Below are positions 44,571 to 55,700 of a DNA stretch of 64,000 bases, piece after piece. Source of the stretch: Meloidogyne chitwoodi (lineage: Eukaryota > Nematoda > Chromadorea > Rhabditida > Meloidogynidae). The stretch spans positions 992,001 to 1,056,000 of the forward strand of contig JACZZP010000014.1 of NCBI GenBank assembly GCA_015183035.1. Reading direction: 5' to 3'. The position numbers and the translations under genes are program-made. Numbering within the stretch: position 1 is the first letter of the stretch; the number at the start of each line of letters is the position of its first letter. Below the pieces are notes generated by a model, which saw only the letters and a program-made list of their open reading frames with translations, made no database searches and had not been told where the DNA came from.

Positions 44571-45112
44571 TTGTTTAATTTAATTATTATTGTATGTATT
44601 TATTTTAATATTTGATAAATTAATTAAAAAATTCTTTTTTATTTATTAACGATAGTCCCTTTGAACAATAGTTATTAGATATTATTTATAAGAATTCAAA
44701 TTTTTTGAATTAATCCTTTATTGAACAAATATTTTTTCTTGTTAGTAAAACATCTGCTTTTTTATAGTTTTATTAATTCTTTTTATTTCTTCGACTTATA
44801 AATGAATAAACAAATATGAGTAAAGTGCCGAATTAAAAACATCATGTAATGAATATTTAATAGTAAAAAACGATGGAATCTTAAGATTAAGACCGAAAGT
44901 AAAGGAATAGAATTAGAGATATACAAATAAATAATAAATAATTTTAACATTGTTTTTTTAATTCTCGCCATATAACCTCTCGTCGTCATCTTCAGTTTTT
45001 GCACCAAGCCTTTTTTTATTATATTTTTTAATTTGTTATAATATTTATTTTTATACAATTTTTATAATTTTAAATTGTAATAATATTTTTAAGCGTTTAA
45101 TAAAATTTTTAA
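44571..45112. other. Gap within Polinton, doubtful minus-strand ORF
   Basis: AT-rich. A 91-codon minus-strand frame (44783-45058) starts with ATG and reads as a basic N-terminus plus one or two hydrophobic stretches (KLFIIYLYISNSIPLLSVLI). With no neighbour, motif or codon signal to support it, I leave it as possible only. Confidence 0.35.
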
Positions 45113-46066
45113 ATGTCGTCTCAACCTTCCTCTTCTTCTTCCTCTTCTTCATCATCAGCTGCATCCCCTGCAGCACGGCCTTTTTATGGGCCTAAAACTT
45201 TTAAAGAAACTGTTCGCGAAGCAGCTGAACAACGTAGAGCTGCTGAAGAGCAAGCAGAAAGGAGAAATTCCTTTCTGCTTGGCTTAAGAGAACGTCGCCA
45301 GCAAAACATGGCGAGTAGAAGAGGGATTAATATAGTAGAAGGTAATTTTTGAATTGTTTAAAATTTTTATAATTAAAAAATTTTAGTCGCCCTTCCGGAC
45401 GACGAGTATTTTGATTTGTTAGCGGGAAACTCTATCCAACAGAGTCCCGCTTCACCATCCTCATCCGAGGATGGTGAATTATTAATACGTGTCCCGATCA
45501 GGGATAATTCAACAATTAATAGTAAGTTAATTAATTTAGATAAAATTTTAATAATATTAAAGATAATGGCGGTGGGAATTTATTCCCTACCCAACCATCA
45601 CTTCTTGCTGCATCAGCTAATCAACAGCAGCAACAACAAGAAATGCAACAAGCTGTTGTAAATGCTAGAATAAATCGTAATTTTTATAATAATTTTAATA
45701 AAATATTTTTTTTTTTAAGGGGATAGCTGGCCAATAGGTCTTCGACAGAAATTCCTGAGGGAATTCAATAAAAAGAGAAGAGAAGGAAAGATTTTAATAA
45801 ATGAAGTATTTAAATGGGAAGAGTCTGAGCAACTTACACCAGAAGACCAAATAAGTTGCACAATATGTTTTGATGATGAAGTTTTGCTGGGATATGGAAT
45901 GTGTGGACAGAAAATAATTTGTGAAAATTGTGTTAAACAATGGAGTTTAACATGGCTTAAGGAAAATAAGTACCCAACCTGTCCTGGTTGTGGTCTTCAG
46001 ACCCCTTATTTTAAAAATATTTTAGGTGAAATAATAAAGGTTGAAATACCTAATAATCTTAATTAA
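45113..46066 (+). CDS. Polinton RING-like protein (non-canonical E3 candidate)
   Basis: 274 aa from exons 45113-45341, 45387-45521, 45563-45676 and 45720-46066 (all phase 1). The N-terminus is a Ser run and Ala/Pro segment, then an Arg/Glu-rich helix (REAAEQRRAAEEQAERR), then a Gln-rich stretch. Near the C-terminus is a RING-like array C206-x2-C209, C221, C227-x2-C230, C247-x2-C250 (CTICFDDE, MCGQKIICENC, TCPGCG). The His expected between C221 and C227 is missing, so it is degenerate or uses another ligand. It could redirect ubiquitination of host proteins, as other viral RING proteins do; this is inference. Confidence 0.75.
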
Positions 46067-46499
46067 AAATTTTTTAGCATAATATATATATTAACAACCT
46101 TTATTATTTTAAATTATTTTACCTTTTATTTTGAATTGTTTTTTTTTTAAATTAATTTAAATATTTTATAATTTACCGAGGCACAATCCATTATTATTTA
46201 TTTTTAAATTAATTTTTAACATACCGACTGACCATACTTTTATTATTTATTATTTTAAATTTATTTTAATATTTAATAACTGTACCGATTTTATGTAATA
46301 CCCTTATTTATTATTTCAAATTATTTTTTTTCTAATTTTATTTTAAACGAATAAAAATAAAACAAATTAATTTTCAATTTTATAAGTAAGAAAACAAAAA
46401 TAAATAAATAAATAAATAAATATATTTTAAAATAATATAAAGAACGAAACAAATCTTTAAAAATTTCAAATAAAATAAAGACAAAAAAATATTCTGAAC

Positions 46500-48852
46500 T
46501 TAAAAAAAGATTTGTTTAAACAAAATAATAAAAAATATATGGTTCATTATTTTCCATGCTAACAAATAAAAATACTTCTTTTGCTGTCTTCGCTTACGTT
46601 TTAAACGACGCATTCTCTTCTTACGCTACTGAAAATTTTATAAAATATAAAATTATTTTATTTAAATAAAATATTAAAAATAATCTTAAAATAAATTATT
46701 CTGTTCTAAAACTTTTTATAATTTTTCAAATTAGATAATATTTTTTATAAAAAAAAACAAAATAATAAAAAAAAAAATATTCACCCTTTTTAAACATTTT
46801 GATTTGCCGCCTGTTCGCGCAACTTCCTTTTTTTTCTATCTCTTTTTACTGATCCATTTCCATTTCTCTAAAAATATAAAAAAGTACATTCAAAAGAATG
46901 TAGTTGGTTTTTATTATAAGTTTAAAATTAATTTTCTAATTTGTAAATTTTTAGTCTATTTTTTAAAATGTAAAATTAAGAATAAAGTATAAAATATTTT
47001 GTTAAATAGTTAAAAATAAAAATTTTGAATAATTTTTATTCTTCCCCTCTTCCCATCCATTCTCTACTTTTCATCCCATGGAACGTTCATCCCATGGAAC
47101 GTTCATCCCATGGAACGTTCATCCCATGGAACGTTCATCCCATGGAACGTTCATCCCATGGAACGTTCATCCCTTGGAACGTTCATCCCATGGAACGTTC
47201 ATCCCATGGAACGTTCATCCCATGGAACGTTCATCCCATGGAACGTTCATCCCATGGAACGTTCATCCCATGGAACGTTCATCCCATGGAACGTTCATCC
47301 CTTGGAACGTTCATCCCTTGGAACGTTCATCCCTTGGAACGTTCATCCCTTGGAACGTTCATCCCTTGGAACGTTCATCCCATGGAACGTTCATCCCATG
47401 GAAAAAGGCTGGATGGGAAGGAGGGGAAGAATAAAAATTATTCAAAATTTTTATTTTTTAAATATTTAACAAAATATTTTATACTTTTATTTTTAATTTT
47501 ACATTTTAAGAATATTTTATTTATTAAATTAAACAAATTTAATAAATTATAAATAAAAACCAACCCTTTTTAGTGCTACTATACCATGCACCTCTTCATG
47601 AACAACCTGATCATATAATAATTTTTTATTTTAATTTTTAATTTTTATAAGAACCAACCTCAACTCTATTATTATTATTATTTTGTTGTTGCTGTTGCAT
47701 TTGATGATTTTCTTCTTCTTCTTGATTCTGAATTAATATATATATTTTATTTATTATTAATTTTTATTTTTAAAAATTCTAATAAACTTAAAAAAACAAA
47801 CTATTTCTATTTCGCCTTCTTCTAATAAATTTTCATCTTCTCCCACAGCTCTTACCATAACCATCTCCTATAAATAAATATTTATTTTATTTGCAAATTT
47901 TATAATTAATTTTTATTTTTAAAAACTAACATTATTATTATTTTCTTCTTCTTCTTCATTCTGAAAATAATTAAATTTAAATTAAATATTATTAATTTTT
48001 ATTTTTAAAATACTAATATTTAAAAAAACTTACAATTTCGCCCTCTTCTAGTAAAATTTCTTCCTCAACTCTTACCGTAACCATCTCCTATATTGATTAA
48101 AATTATTTTATTATATCATTTATTTTATAAAATTAATAATAAGAAAAACTAACCTCAACATCACCCACAAGATTTTCTTCTTCTTCTTCTTCTTCATCTT
48201 GTATCTTAAAGAAAATATTTATTTTTATTATTATTAATTTTATTTTTTAAATTTCTAATAAAAATTTTATAATTTTAGAATAAAAACCAACTATTTCTCG
48301 ATCTTCTAATGTAGTCTATAATAATTAATTTTATTTTAAATTAAATTTTATATAAATAAAACAGAAGAAAAAACAACCTCAATAATTTCATGAAATTGCA
48401 CATCAAAAATTTCATTTTCTTCTTCCTCCTCTTCATTCTGAATTATTTAATATTATTTATTTTAAAGTATTATTAATTTTATTTTTTAAATTAATAATTT
48501 TTAAATTTTAGAATAAAAAACAAACTATTACTCCAAACTGATTATTATTATTATTTTGTTGTTCATTTATTCCATTATGAACTAAAATAAAAAAATAAAA
48601 TTTTAATAATTAAATAATGAACCATTATATATATTATTTAAAGCATCTCCTATTTGTTGAAGATCTACATTATTATTTAAAATATTATTATTTATTTGTT
48701 GTTGTTGATTTTCTTCTTCTTGTGGATTCTAAATTAATATATATATATATATATATTTTAATTTATTATTAATTTTTATTCTTAACATCCTAATAAAAAT
48801 TTTTAAATAATAAAAAAACTCACATAGTCCTCATCCATATCCTCATCATTTA

Positions 48853-48886
<34 letters not shown>

Positions 48887-50336
48887 TAAATAATTTAAAT
48901 TATTATTTTCTTCGATGAATATTAATTCTCTTACTAAAAATTTTTTATATTTATATTAATTAAAATTATTTACTAGCTGCCCTCCTCTTTGGAACCCTCG
49001 TAGCAGCAGTTGTAAGACGTTTGTTTCCGCTAAATGGGTGCCAACGAGGAGGTCTCTGAGCTTCATTTCCAAATATATTATGGCAATCCCTCCTTGGGGT
49101 GCAGCCCACAATATGTTTTCCTGCCCAGATCTGAACAGATTCAGCACAGGACTCTTGCTAAATTATTATAAAAACTTATTTACATAAAATTATTAAATAA
49201 TATAATAAAAATAATCAAAAAAAAAAAACTCACTGCGTCAATAAAATTTTTATTTTCCCAAGAACATTCACCATTTATCCATCTTATATAATATCTACTC
49301 TCATTATATTGGTTGCAAGTGCAAAAATAATTACACATTGTTATTATTTTATTAATTTCATATTCTTAATAAAATAAAAATTTAAAAAATAATTCTATCT
49401 TTAATCATACGTTCGCCATTATTATGTAATTCAAGAGGGTAATTATGATGATGATGATGATGATGCTGATTATTATTATTATTTAAATTATTATTATTTA
49501 ATTGATCAATTTCTTCTTCTTCTTCTTCATCAATAATTAAAGGATTTAAAAAATCATCATTATCTTGTTGATCATTTTGATTATTATTATTTTGTTGTTC
49601 TTCTCTCCCTCTCCTCCTAGGAGGTGTTACGGGTTGATGAACTGCATTTTATTATTAAAAATATAAATTTAAATAAATAAAAATAAATAATTAAAAAAAA
49701 AAGTAAACATACTAATATGTTGAATTATTTGAATATCATCATCTAATTGTTGTCGTTGTGGTTGTTGTTGTTGAATATTATTAAGTTGTCGTTGGGGTGC
49801 AGGCATTGGTCTTGGCGGTGTTTGTTGTTGTCGTGGCAGTGGTGTTACTATTCAATATAATTATTTAAATTAATTAAATATGTAAAATATAATCAAATTA
49901 AAAATTACCACGGGCTACTGGGCGAATAGAAGCTACAGGTATTATTATTTAATATTGAAGAATTAGCTGAAGAAGAAGTTGAAGCATCTGTTGAAGGAAT
50001 ATTATTATTATTATTATTATTTAATATTGAAGAAGAATTTGAAGTAATATTATTATTATTTAATATTGAAGAAGTTGAAGGAATATTATTATTATTATTA
50101 TTTAATATTGAAGAAGAAGTTGAAGGAATATTATTAGTAGACGATTTATTATTTGAAGAATTTGAAGAAGAAGCTAACATTGTATTAGCAATAGTAGTAG
50201 AATTATTATTATTTGAAAATGAATTAATATTATTTATTATAAAATAGTGTATAAAAAAATAAAAAAAAAACTTACCAGTAATTGCCTGATCTATAATATC
50301 CTCCGCATTTATGATAAGCGCAGGAATATGTGCCAT
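46500..50336 (-). CDS. Polinton many-exon low-complexity protein with Cys domain
   Basis: Unrecognised. ATG 50336 (MAHIPALIINAEDIIDQAIT), last stop 46500-46502. I follow about 17 small exons in a consistent frame. Early exons are Pro/Gln/Arg-rich (TPLPRQQQTPPRPMPAPQ). A Cys domain follows (CNYFCTCNQYNESRYYIRW, INGECSW, ESCAESVQIWAGKHIVGC, RRDCHNIF). Next are repeated acidic exons in two types, EMVTVRVEEEILLEEGEI / EMVMVRAVGEDENLLEEGEI and NEEEEEN-like, with matching intron ends. The last two exons (46796-46867 and 46500-46625) are strongly basic (GSVKRDRKKRKLREQAANQN; RKKRMRRLKRKRRQQKK). Exon boundaries in the Asn-rich part are uncertain. It faces inward from the right TIR. Confidence 0.55.
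46903..47564. repeat. Fold-back inverted repeat with central minisatellite
   Basis: The arms (about 46903-47060 and 47415-47564) are inverted copies of each other with few differences, from GTTGGTTTTTATT at the outside through TAAAATATTTTGTTAAATA to TTATTCTTCCCCTC next to the core. The whole structure sits in one intron of the minus-strand gene. The right arm begins at that intron's donor, so the arms look like an inverted duplication of intron sequence. This intron is about 700 nt; the others are about 60-90 nt. Confidence 0.8.
47074..47402. repeat. 16-bp minisatellite, about 20 copies
   Basis: The unit CATCCCATGGAACGTT is repeated head to tail without spacing changes. Six copies carry CTTGG in place of CATGG, five of them consecutive (about 47298-47376). 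Each unit includes the palindromes CCATGG and AACGTT. Because 16 is not a multiple of 3, all three plus frames stay open, producing spurious ORFs. Confidence 0.95.
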
Positions 50337-50736
50337 TAAATATATTTAATTATGAAATATATAAAAATAATCTAAATTTTTTATAAGTAAAAATTTTATA
50401 ATAAAAATATATATATAATATATGTGGAAATGTAAATGAGTGAATAGTTGTGATGATGAAAAATGTGAAGAAGAAAAATCAATGAGACATTTTTCATAGA
50501 AAAAATGTCTGGGTCAACTCTTTTCCTCTTCTAAGAAAAATTGGTAGGTCATTAAGAGAGAAAAAAGCGCGGGCAAAAAGCGCGGGCACCTTATGGTCAA
50601 TAATCAACAATTTGAATTATATTTTTTAAAATAAATATTTTTTGCGAATAAATGGGGTGTGTACCTAAGTATAAAGAAAATTCCAATTATTTCGCGCACT
50701 CCTTAAGTTCACACCTTTAAGTTTAATTATTTACCT
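50337..50736. promoter_or_regulatory. Right subterminal region of Polinton
   Basis: Upstream of the minus-strand gene. It contains a short hairpin (AGACATTTTT-CATAG-AAAAAATGTCT, about 50486-50511) and a 13-bp tandem AAAAAGCGCGGGC repeated twice (50562-50587). AT-rich TATA-like tracts lie at 50395-50425. No gene is supported here. Confidence 0.45.
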
Positions 50737-50918
50737 ATTAAAGGATTAGGTATCAATTAGTTAATTACAAGGATTAAAGCTTTTACCGCGTCGCGACTGC
50801 CCCAATCACTTAATTTTAATTAAAAAATCCCCCTAATCCTTTGCGGTATCCTTTGATCAACAGCTTAAAGGTGAGGTCAGTTATTGACAGCCACGACGGT
50901 CCAGTCCCTGTAACTACT
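50737..50918 (-). repeat. Polinton right terminal inverted repeat (182 bp)
   Basis: Mirror of 25307-25487 with a single-base insertion. It ends CCCTGTAACTACT at 50918, followed directly by the duplicated AATAAT. On the plus strand the last 100 bases have no stop in the frame that continues into the host exon, but no ATG either. Confidence 0.96.
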
Positions 50919-50924
50919 AATAAT

Positions 50925-52742
50925 AATATTACATTACAAAATAATAATATTACAAATATTAATCAATTAAATAATAATAATAATACAATTCCTTCAATTT
51001 TTATTTTATTTTTTGGTAAGTTATGTATTTAAAAAATAATTAATTTTAAAAAATATTATTATTTAATTTAAAAAATTAAAGTTTATGTTTTATTCTTAAA
51101 TATTTATTTACTTGTTCTGATAAACATATTTATTTATTTATAAAATTAATAATAAATCTTTTTGTTTTCTTTTAATATTTTTATCAATAAAATTATTATT
51201 TAAAAATATAACAGTCAGAAAAATAAAAAAAAATAAAATTTATTTTTTCTTGATAAAAATATATACATATGCCAATTGCTAAGTATTTATGAGCTAGTTA
51301 ATATATTTATTGACTGACATTTACTTATAATAAAAATAGTAAAGAGAAACAATTTGCCTTTTTATTTGATATTTTTATTGATTATTTTTCTGCTATTTTT
51401 ATATTTTATATTTTTACATTATTGTGCCATATTATATATTTTAAAAATTTATTAAAAATTTAAAAAATTATTAATTTTATTGGAAAGCACTGACTTGAAA
51501 ATTTCCTAGAATTTACATTTTTATTTTTAATTTTCAGTATTTATATTATTTACTGGTGGAATGTTTATGCAACGATTTCCTCATTTTTCTCGATTTTTTA
51601 ATCTTCTTTGGACTTGTTCAGTTTTATCTTTTTTGGCTATAATTAAATCAATTTTACCAACACGATTTTTGCCAAAAAAGTCAATAAAAGGAAAGACTGT
51701 TTTAATTACTGGATCAGGAAGTGGAATGGGAAGATTAATGGCTATTGAGGTAAATAAAAAATAATTTTATTTATTTATTTTTAGTTTGGAAAGCTTGGGG
51801 CAAATATTGTTCTTTGGGATATTGATGAAAAGATGAATTTACAGACAAAAGGAATACTTAATGATTTGAACATTAAAGTTAGTTTATTTTAATTTATTTA
51901 AAATAAAATATATTTTATTCTTTAAAGTCTGAAGCATATAAAATTGATTTGAGTGACAGAAAAGAAATTTATGTTTTAGCTGCCCAAGTAAAAAAAGAAG
52001 TTGGGGATGTAGATATACTTATTAATAATGCTGGTATTGTTAGCGGTAAAAATTTTTTTGATTGTCCAGATGAATTAATGGAAAAAACGATGGCCGTTAA
52101 TTGCAATGCTCTTTTTTATGTAAAATAATATATTTTACTTTGATAATTAATTTATTTTTAGACAATAAAGGCATTTCTTCCTGCAATGATGGAGAGACGC
52201 CAAGGCAAGTTTAAAGACTCAATAAAATTAAAATATATTAGGACATATTGTTAATATTGCTTCAATGGCTGGATTAGCTGGAATTAGTGGTTTAGTTGAC
52301 TATTCTGCTAGCAAACATGGAGCTGTTGGTATTAGTGAGGCAATCCGATCAGAATTATTAAGTAAAGGACTGCCAATTACTGTGACTACAGTTTGCCCTT
52401 ATTATGTAAATACTGGAATGTTTGATGGAGTTAAGACTTTGTTAGTTATTTATTTTATAGAAAATAAAATAATTAATTAAGTATTCCTTCTTTATTTCCA
52501 ATTCTTGATCAAAATTATGTTGTCAGTAAAATAATAGATGCAGTATTGACTGATGCAGATGAACTTTATTTACCTAGAGCAACATATATAATGATTGCTT
52601 TAAAAGGGTAAGAGAATTAAATAATAATAAAATTTAAAAATAATTTTTTTAAAGTATTTTTCCAACAAAAGTTGCAGATGTTTTCAGTGAATATGTTGGA
52701 TTTAACCGTACAATGAATACTTGGACAGGGAAAAAACAATAA
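50925..52742 (+). pseudogene. Short-chain dehydrogenase (SDR16C/retinol dehydrogenase type), separated from its start codon
   Basis: NAD(P)-dependent oxidoreductase of the SDR16C (RDH10 / HSD17B11-like) group, membrane-anchored. The remainder of exon 1 is 50925-51015 (NNNNNTIPSIFILFF, anchor start); the next exon begins at 51538. The Rossmann motif is TVLITGSGSGMGRLMA, then DILINNAG, catalytic Ser in NIASMAG and YSASK with catalytic Tyr and Lys. About seven exons run to the stop at 52740-52742. The native ATG with eight codons lies at 25283, beyond the Polinton. Translation might start at ATG 51561 (MFMQRFPHF), losing about 46 residues including part of the anchor but not the catalytic core. 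Hence it is disrupted at the 5' end rather than clearly dead. Confidence 0.85.
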
Positions 52743-55700
52743 ATTTAAAAGGAAAAATAATTTAAATTGATTAGAATATTTAATGACCTTCCAAAATTAA
52801 TTTTTTAAATATTCCATTTTTTATTGCTCATTTTTTTGACAATTTTGTTTTATTTTTTGGACATTATTTAACATTAGAATTATTTATAATTACTATTTAT
52901 TTATGTATTTTATTATTAAAATATAAATATTTAGATATTTATTTATTAAAAATAAAAGTAATTTATAGGTAATGATTATATTAAATTAATTTTCCTTATA
53001 ATTATTAAAACTTATTTAAATAAAATGAAATTAAAACCACCTATTCTGGTCTCATATTTGACTAATTTTTGATTATATTAATATGTAATATTATTAACAA
53101 ATTAATTTTTAAATTTAAAAAAAACTATTTTTTCTATCAAAAAATTATAACCTAAACTTTTTATTTTAAAAGGCTAATTATTTTCTTTTAAATAAAATAA
53201 CTGTGAGAATAAATACATTTATTTAAAAACTCTTTCCGGTCTCTGTTCTCCTTTCATTTTTAAATTTTTTAAAATAAATGAGTGAGAATTCCAAATAAAA
53301 ATGAAAAAACCTTTTTGTTAAATTTAAAAAGACTAAAAAAATAATATTTAAAATAAATAAATAATATTTATATATTTATTTTATATTTTTTAAAAGAAAT
53401 TTCTCTTTCCTTAGAGATTAACTAGATATTATTATTTATAAATATTAGTTTATTTTTAGACATTTTTTTCATTCAAAATATCTTTATTTATATTATTATT
53501 TTTGTTGTAAAACATAAAAATTGTGAATTTAAATTAAAAAATTAGAATCTATCTTTTGTCTATATTTAATTGTATTAAAAATATACTCATCAAATTATTT
53601 CAAAATAAACAATTCTCAATCAAAAAATTTTAAATTTAAAAATCTTCACACTTTTTATTTTTTTAATATATTTGACCTTCATTTTAAACATTTTTAAGTG
53701 CATTTTACACAAAATTTAATAAGAGAATAACAAAAAAGAGAATTATTGCGCATGCGAATCCTGTAAATTTTGACAGTTGAAAACAGGTTTTAAAAAAAAT
53801 AAATAAATTAAGGCATTACAAATGTCAGAATGTGTGGTAATAACCTATAAATGTACACAACTGAAAAATCAATTAATATGAGAAGTGTGGTAAAGAAGGG
53901 ATGGAGCCAGCCATTTATGTGGAAATAATTATATATTTACAAAAGTAATGACAATTATTTAATTATTATTTATTTAATATTTTTATAACATTTTTTATTT
54001 TATTTTTTCTTTATACGACACATATTTTTCAATTTAAACCCGACTTGTTTCTTTCAAAGTTTTCTTTTTCTAATCCTCATATGTGTACCTAATATATATA
54101 ATCCAAATAATAAATTGTTCTAATGCCGCGGCACATATTTCTTTGGCCAGAGGCCATTTCTCTGCCAAGAATATATAAAAAAGGTCAAATCCTTATATTC
54201 ACGGTTGTTCTTTTTTACTTTTATTTTTCTCTCAAACAGTAAAGGAAATCCCTAGCATTAACTACAACTACTACTACATATATTCTCATTCTTTTTTTCT
54301 TCCTTCAAAATTCTCGATATTTCACAAAATGCCGGTCATTCTCGTCTTCTTTTACTTCACAACGGTCATCTTCTCTTCTTCTCTATTCTTTTTTCAATTC
54401 TTTGCTTAGAAAGGTCGTTTGCACAGCAAAGCCCCAAAACAATCCTCCCTTCACATAAATGTCCCTCAAATGCACACTCAATCATTATAACGGCCATCGA
54501 TCTCTTATTTATTTTCAAAGCATTCATTTATCCAACTATACGATGCCATAGGTTGTACTTTTTCTAAAGCGTAATAATTTTTATAATAAAAATATTTTAA
54601 TTTATATTTCTCTTTAATTGACTTAAAATACTTAAAATAACTAACAGATACAAATTTATTAATATTTACTTTCTACCTATATAACCTATTTTTAAAAGTG
54701 TAAATTAAAAAAAAACTTTTTCGAATTTTTAAATAACAAAATATAATAATTGTACAATTTAATTAATTAAATTATTTTACTCCCTTTTGTTTTTTCTTTT
54801 TTTATACATCAAAGATTTCTTTTTTTTTTAAGTTTAAATAATTAATTCATGCAAATAATAAAAAAAGCATCTTTGTGAAAGAATTGTTTTGTGTAATGTG
54901 AGATGTTATATAAAAATAAAAACTTTGGATATTTTATGGATGTTTAAACAAAATAAAAAGGTTTTTGCGCTATATCCATTGTTTTTTATAAATAAATATA
55001 TTTATTTATTTTTACTTTAAATTTTCTCACCAATTATTTATTTATTTCTTTTAATATTAAATGTTTTTTGTAGAAAATTAAAAAAAGTCTTTTTACTCCT
55101 AATTTTTAGATTTTTAAATAATTATTTATAAAATATGTATATTTAATTTTATATTGATTTTATTTTTATTTTAACTCTTTCTTGGCTAATAAAAATAATA
55201 AATATATATTTTAAAGCAATGCTTTTTTGCCAATAAAAGCGTGAAAGCTTAGTGAAAAATAAAAGAGTAAATAAAAAACGAGCAAAGAATGAATAAAAGG
55301 AGAGAAAATTTATTTTTCTCTCTCATTTATTTGACAGGTTTTTTTAATTTTCTTTTGGCCAAAAAAATAACTTTAAAGGAATATTTATTTATTACTTTTC
55401 TTAGCCTTTCCTTTAATTTAATATTATTTTTTTGAATTATTCCCTAGTTGATTAAATAATAAAAAATTATTTTTATTTAAAATTTATTTATTTATTTATT
55501 ATTGGAAGGGAGAATATCCATTGACGCATATAAAAAATAATCTAATTTGCTTATTTACTAACAAATAAAACAAAACTTTAACAAATATTTATTTTCTTTT
55601 TTAAATTTATTGGTGTTGGAAAATTTAATTTTTTATGTTCTTTTTTTTAATATAATATTTGTATTTAAATACCAAAAACCAATAATTTTATTTGGTAAAT

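Larger units (their letters stand above)
25307..50918 (+). mobile_element. Complete Polinton/Maverick element (about 25.6 kb)
   Basis: Bounded by a perfect 6-bp duplication AATAAT (25301-25306 and 50919-50924) and inverted termini starting AGTAGTTACAGGG. Six-base duplications and long TIRs beginning AG are typical of Polintons. It carries the diagnostic set: protein-primed PolB, retroviral-type integrase, FtsK/HerA-like ATPase, adenain-like protease, and major and minor capsid genes. Most virion genes run left to right from 28329 to 42036. The left end and right third hold accessory genes on both strands. Nearly identical termini and mostly intact frames suggest recent insertion; one virion gene carries a frameshift. 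Confidence 0.96.

Noticed and set aside
44783..45058. 91-codon minus-strand membrane-like ORF
   Set aside because: AT-rich composition, no motif, no supporting neighbour; kept only as a possibility.
46500..46625. Ribosomal protein eL41 gene
   Set aside because: The KKRMRRLKRKRR match is exact, but the required N-terminal exon and the usual C-terminus are absent, and the exon joins in phase to other basic exons of the element gene.
47025..47552. Three overlapping plus-strand ORFs encoding ERSSHGTFIPWNVHP repeats
   Set aside because: They come from the 16-bp minisatellite, which leaves every plus frame open because 16 is not divisible by 3.
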